A DNA stretch of 50,981 nucleotides from the NCBI GenBank assembly GCA_027485995.1, contig JAIXPW010000123.1, forward strand, positions 1 through 50,981, given 5' to 3'. A program made the position numbers and the translations under genes. A model generated the notes under the pieces. It was given only the letters and a program-made list of their open reading frames with translations, searched no databases and was not told the origin of the DNA. Source of the DNA: Verrucomicrobiaceae bacterium (lineage in GTDB: Bacteria > Verrucomicrobiota > Verrucomicrobiia > Verrucomicrobiales > Akkermansiaceae). This document shows, in pieces, positions 48,785-50,981 of the stretch (positions are counted from its first letter, which is position 1; each line of letters starts with the position of its first letter).

Positions 48785-50232
48785 CCCTTCGTTTCTTGCC
48801 CGCCTTGTTCGCGCTCGGCCTCGCCTGCCACGCCGCCGAGCCCTCCCTCAGTCCCCGCCCGAACATCATCCTGCTGCTCTCGGATGACCAGGATTGGAAC
48901 GGTCTCTCCACTCCGATGCATCCGGACCTGAAGGGATCGCAGAGCGACTACTACGAAACCCCGAGACTCGCAAAATTCGCCAGCGAGGGCATGCGCTTTT
49001 CCAACGGCTACGCTCCGGCTCCTGTCTGCTCTCCCACCCGCATCAGCCTCCAGACCGGCATGTCCCCGGCACGCCTCGGCTGGACCAAGGCCGCCCCGCC
49101 CGAGGAGAACCACAAGCTCATCGAGGGCGACTGCCGCAAGGCCATCCGCGAGGATGAGACCACCTTCCCCGAGCTTCTAAAAAGCGCCGGATACGCCACC
49201 GCCCATTTCGGAAAATGGCATCTAACAGGTGGCGGCCCCGAGAGACACGGCTTCGAGGTCAGCGACGGCGACACCGGCAACCGCGATGCGGATCCCTTCG
49301 TCGATCCGAATCCGGTTGATATCTTCGGCATGACTGACCGCGCCAAGTCCTTCATCACCACCAACGCCAAGGCCGGACGCCCCTTCTACCTCCAGATGTC
49401 CTACCACGCGCTGCACCTCCCGGAAAACGCGATGAAAGCAAGTCTCGCCCATTTCCAGGAAAAGCCCGCCGGCCAGATGCATCGCGACCCGGCACGCGCC
49501 GCCATCACCCTCGACCTCGACACCGGAGTCGGTCGGCTCCTCGATGCCGTCAGCGCCCTGGGGCTCGAGAAAAACACTTATGTCATCTACATGGCCGACA
49601 ACGGCGGTGGCGGTGGTGGCGGAGGCGGAGGAAAAGGCAAGGGCAGCTCGCTGCGAGGCGGCAAGGGAGGGCTCTGGGAAGGCGGCATCCGCGTTCCCTT
49701 CATCGTCCGCGGCCCCGGCATTGCGGCGAATTCCTGGTGCCATCAGCCGGTCGTCGCCAACGACTGGTTCCCCACCTTCTGCCGCTGGGCCGGGGTGAAG
49801 GACGCCCTGCCCGCCAAGCTCGACGGCGGCGACCTCAGCCCGCTGCTGCTCGGCGCGGATCAAGCCGTCAAGCGACGCGACCCTGCCCTGCTGTTCCATT
49901 TCCCCCACTACCAGGGCGAGGCTCCCCAGTCCGCCCTCCGCGATGGCAACCTGAAGCTCATTTTTTACTATGAAGATAGTAGCCGGAAACTCTTCGATCT
50001 CGCCACCGACCCCTCCGAGCAGAACGACCTCAGCGTCACGCGCAAGGACGAGGCCGACCGCCTGGAGGCAAAGCTGCGCAGCCGCCTCACCGAAGCCGGG
50101 GCACGGATGCCAAATCCCAATCCATCCTACGATCCCGCCAAGGCACCCGTCCCTCCGAAGGGAGGCAAGGGTGGAAAAGGCGGCAAGGGAGGCAAGGGCG
50201 GGAAGAAAACCACCGATGCTCCTGAATCATGA
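48781..50232 (+). CDS. Secreted type I sulfatase with Gly/Lys-rich segments
   Basis: 483 residues. Signal peptide (MTLRFLPALFALGLACHAAE). The sulfatase fold is plain: PNIILLLSDDQDWNG with metal-binding Asp pair, the formylglycine motif C83-S-P-T-R in YAPAPVCSPTRISLQTGM, GYATAHFGKWHL, and VIYMADNGG near residue 280. The active-site Cys must be oxidised by a formylglycine-generating enzyme, not in the window. Two oddities: a GGGGGGGGKGKG stretch replaces the usual loop after DNG, and the C terminus is a GGKGGKGGKGGKGGKK tail. The stop overlaps the next sulfatase's start. A TCTAACAG copy encodes HLTGG. Confidence 0.93.
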   Translation: MTLRFLPALFALGLACHAAEPSLSPRPNIILLLSDDQDWNGLSTPMHPDLKGSQSDYYETPRLAKFASEGMRFSNGYAPAPVCSPTRISLQTGMSPARLGWTKAAPPEENHKLIEGDCRKAIREDETTFPELLKSAGYATAHFGKWHLTGGGPERHGFEVSDGDTGNRDADPFVDPNPVDIFGMTDRAKSFITTNAKAGRPFYLQMSYHALHLPENAMKASLAHFQEKPAGQMHRDPARAAITLDLDTGVGRLLDAVSALGLEKNTYVIYMADNGGGGGGGGGGKGKGSSLRGGKGGLWEGGIRVPFIVRGPGIAANSWCHQPVVANDWFPTFCRWAGVKDALPAKLDGGDLSPLLLGADQAVKRRDPALLFHFPHYQGEAPQSALRDGNLKLIFYYEDSSRKLFDLATDPSEQNDLSVTRKDEADRLEAKLRSRLTEAGARMPNPNPSYDPAKAPVPPKGGKGGKGGKGGKGGKKTTDAPES

Positions 50233-50981
50233 AGACATTCCTCAGTTGCTGGCTCCTCGCCACGAGCCTGGTTCTCGCCGACGCGAAACCGAACTTCGTC
50301 GTCATCCTCGCCGATGACATGGGGTGGAACGACGCCGGCTTCTGCGGCAGCCGCACCATCGACACGCCGAACCTGGATCGCCTCGCACGCCAAGGCTCCG
50401 TCTTCTCCGAGGCCTGCGCCAGCGCTCCGAACTGCGCCCCCACCCGCGCCTGCCTGATGACCGGACAGTATCCGCCGCGTCATGGCGTTTATACGGTCGT
50501 CGATGACCGACACAGCCCCGGATCGCCCCACCACAAGATCCTCGCGGCGCAGAGCCGCGAATCGCTGCCCGAGGAATCCATCACCTTGGCGGAGGCCCTC
50601 AAGCCATCCGGCTACGCCACCGGCATGTTCGGCATGTGGAACCTCGGACGCGGTCGCAGCGGCCCCACCACCCCCACTGGTCAGGGTTTTGATGTCTTCA
50701 CCGAAACCAAGGAGCTCGGCTTTGAAAAGGATGCCTATCGCGACGCCTCCGGTCGCTACTCACCGGACGTCCTGACCGATGCCGCCCTGAAGTGGATGGA
50801 CACCGTGAAGGATCGTCCGTTCTTCCTCTATCTTCCCTTTCATGATGTCCACGCTCCCTACCACCCGAAGCCGGAGCTGCTCGCGAAATACAAGGCCCGT
50901 GAAGGAGTCGCCGATCCCGCCCAGGCCGCCACCGTGGAGGCGATGGACGCCAACATCGGACGACTGCTGGCAGCGATCGAC
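50229..50981 (+). CDS. Secreted type I sulfatase (partial, 3' end off the window)
   Basis: 251 residues are visible from the ATG at 50229, which overlaps the stop of the previous sulfatase. Signal peptide MKTFLSCWLLATSLVLADA. Metal-binding VVILADDMGWNDAGFCGS and the formylglycine motif C69-A-P-T-R in APNCAPTRACLMTGQ identify an active type I sulfatase, followed by GYATGMFGMWNLG, where the usual GKWH is changed to GMWN (a normally conserved Lys and His are missing). That substitution is notable, since these residues contact the sulfate. The rest (PFFLYLPFHDVHAPYHPKPE) is typical. Confidence 0.93.
   Translation, partial: MKTFLSCWLLATSLVLADAKPNFVVILADDMGWNDAGFCGSRTIDTPNLDRLARQGSVFSEACASAPNCAPTRACLMTGQYPPRHGVYTVVDDRHSPGSPHHKILAAQSRESLPEESITLAEALKPSGYATGMFGMWNLGRGRSGPTTPTGQGFDVFTETKELGFEKDAYRDASGRYSPDVLTDAALKWMDTVKDRPFFLYLPFHDVHAPYHPKPELLAKYKAREGVADPAQAATVEAMDANIGRLLAAID

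Overview
The window looks like a chromosomal segment of a GC-rich member of the Verrucomicrobiota (Verrucomicrobiae, Luteolibacter/Haloferula-like; this is inference). The grounds are an Amuc_1098-type secretin, a DksA-like protein with a histone-H1-like tail, lipid A synthesis (lpxA), a MoxR/DUF58/von Willebrand cluster, FecR-like and ECF regulators next to sulfatases, L-fucose isomerase, and intergenic regions filled with short 'vocabulary' repeats. It is not a phage or plasmid: most genes are housekeeping.

Layout. 1-15.1 kb is a core region: rpmG (cut by the left edge) and a DksA-like regulator; scpB and pheA; a small membrane protein; an aldo/keto-reductase relative with an altered catalytic tetrad; tRNA-Asn with a terminator; a membrane-anchored AsmA-like protein behind a secretin; a ParC/GyrA-type topoisomerase subunit; fucI; and the nadC-birA pair. 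15.2-25.5 kb is an accessory region between nadC and an RND pump operon. It holds two cassette-like genes with attC-like sites and no integrase, REP-like hairpins, a nucleotidyltransferase with a small overlapping partner, a 21-bp tandem repeat, a frameshifted gene, an XRE / PD-(D/E)XK / DUF2075 helicase locus followed by three tightly chained small genes, a truncated vsr, and a VapBC toxin-antitoxin pair. Four copies of a ~67-bp module lie around this region, two in each orientation, bracketing the DUF2075-vsr-VapBC part as inverted repeats.

25.6-36 kb holds an acrAB-type efflux operon with a divergent LysR regulator and a 17-bp inverted-repeat operator candidate, a LON-domain protein, lpxA, a LysM-like lipoprotein, dnaB, and a Tat-exported aminotransferase. 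36-38 kb holds a secreted propeller-like protein and a secreted thioredoxin. 38.1-47.2 kb is one tightly packed Bat-like operon: MoxR ATPase, DUF58, a membrane protein, two vWA membrane proteins, a TPR-like protein and a 1240-residue secreted membrane-anchored protein. 47.3-51 kb is an ECF sigma factor, a membrane anti-sigma-like protein and two sulfatases, all joined by 4-nt stop/start overlaps; the last gene runs off the right edge.

The most unusual observations are the integrase-less cassette pair, the apparent frameshift that fuses a regulator to the DUF2075 nuclease-helicase, the chain of overlapping micro-genes behind it, the repeat modules around the accessory region, and an octamer (TCTAACAG) that appears eight times, far above simple expectation, mostly as a rare CTA-ACA codon pair.
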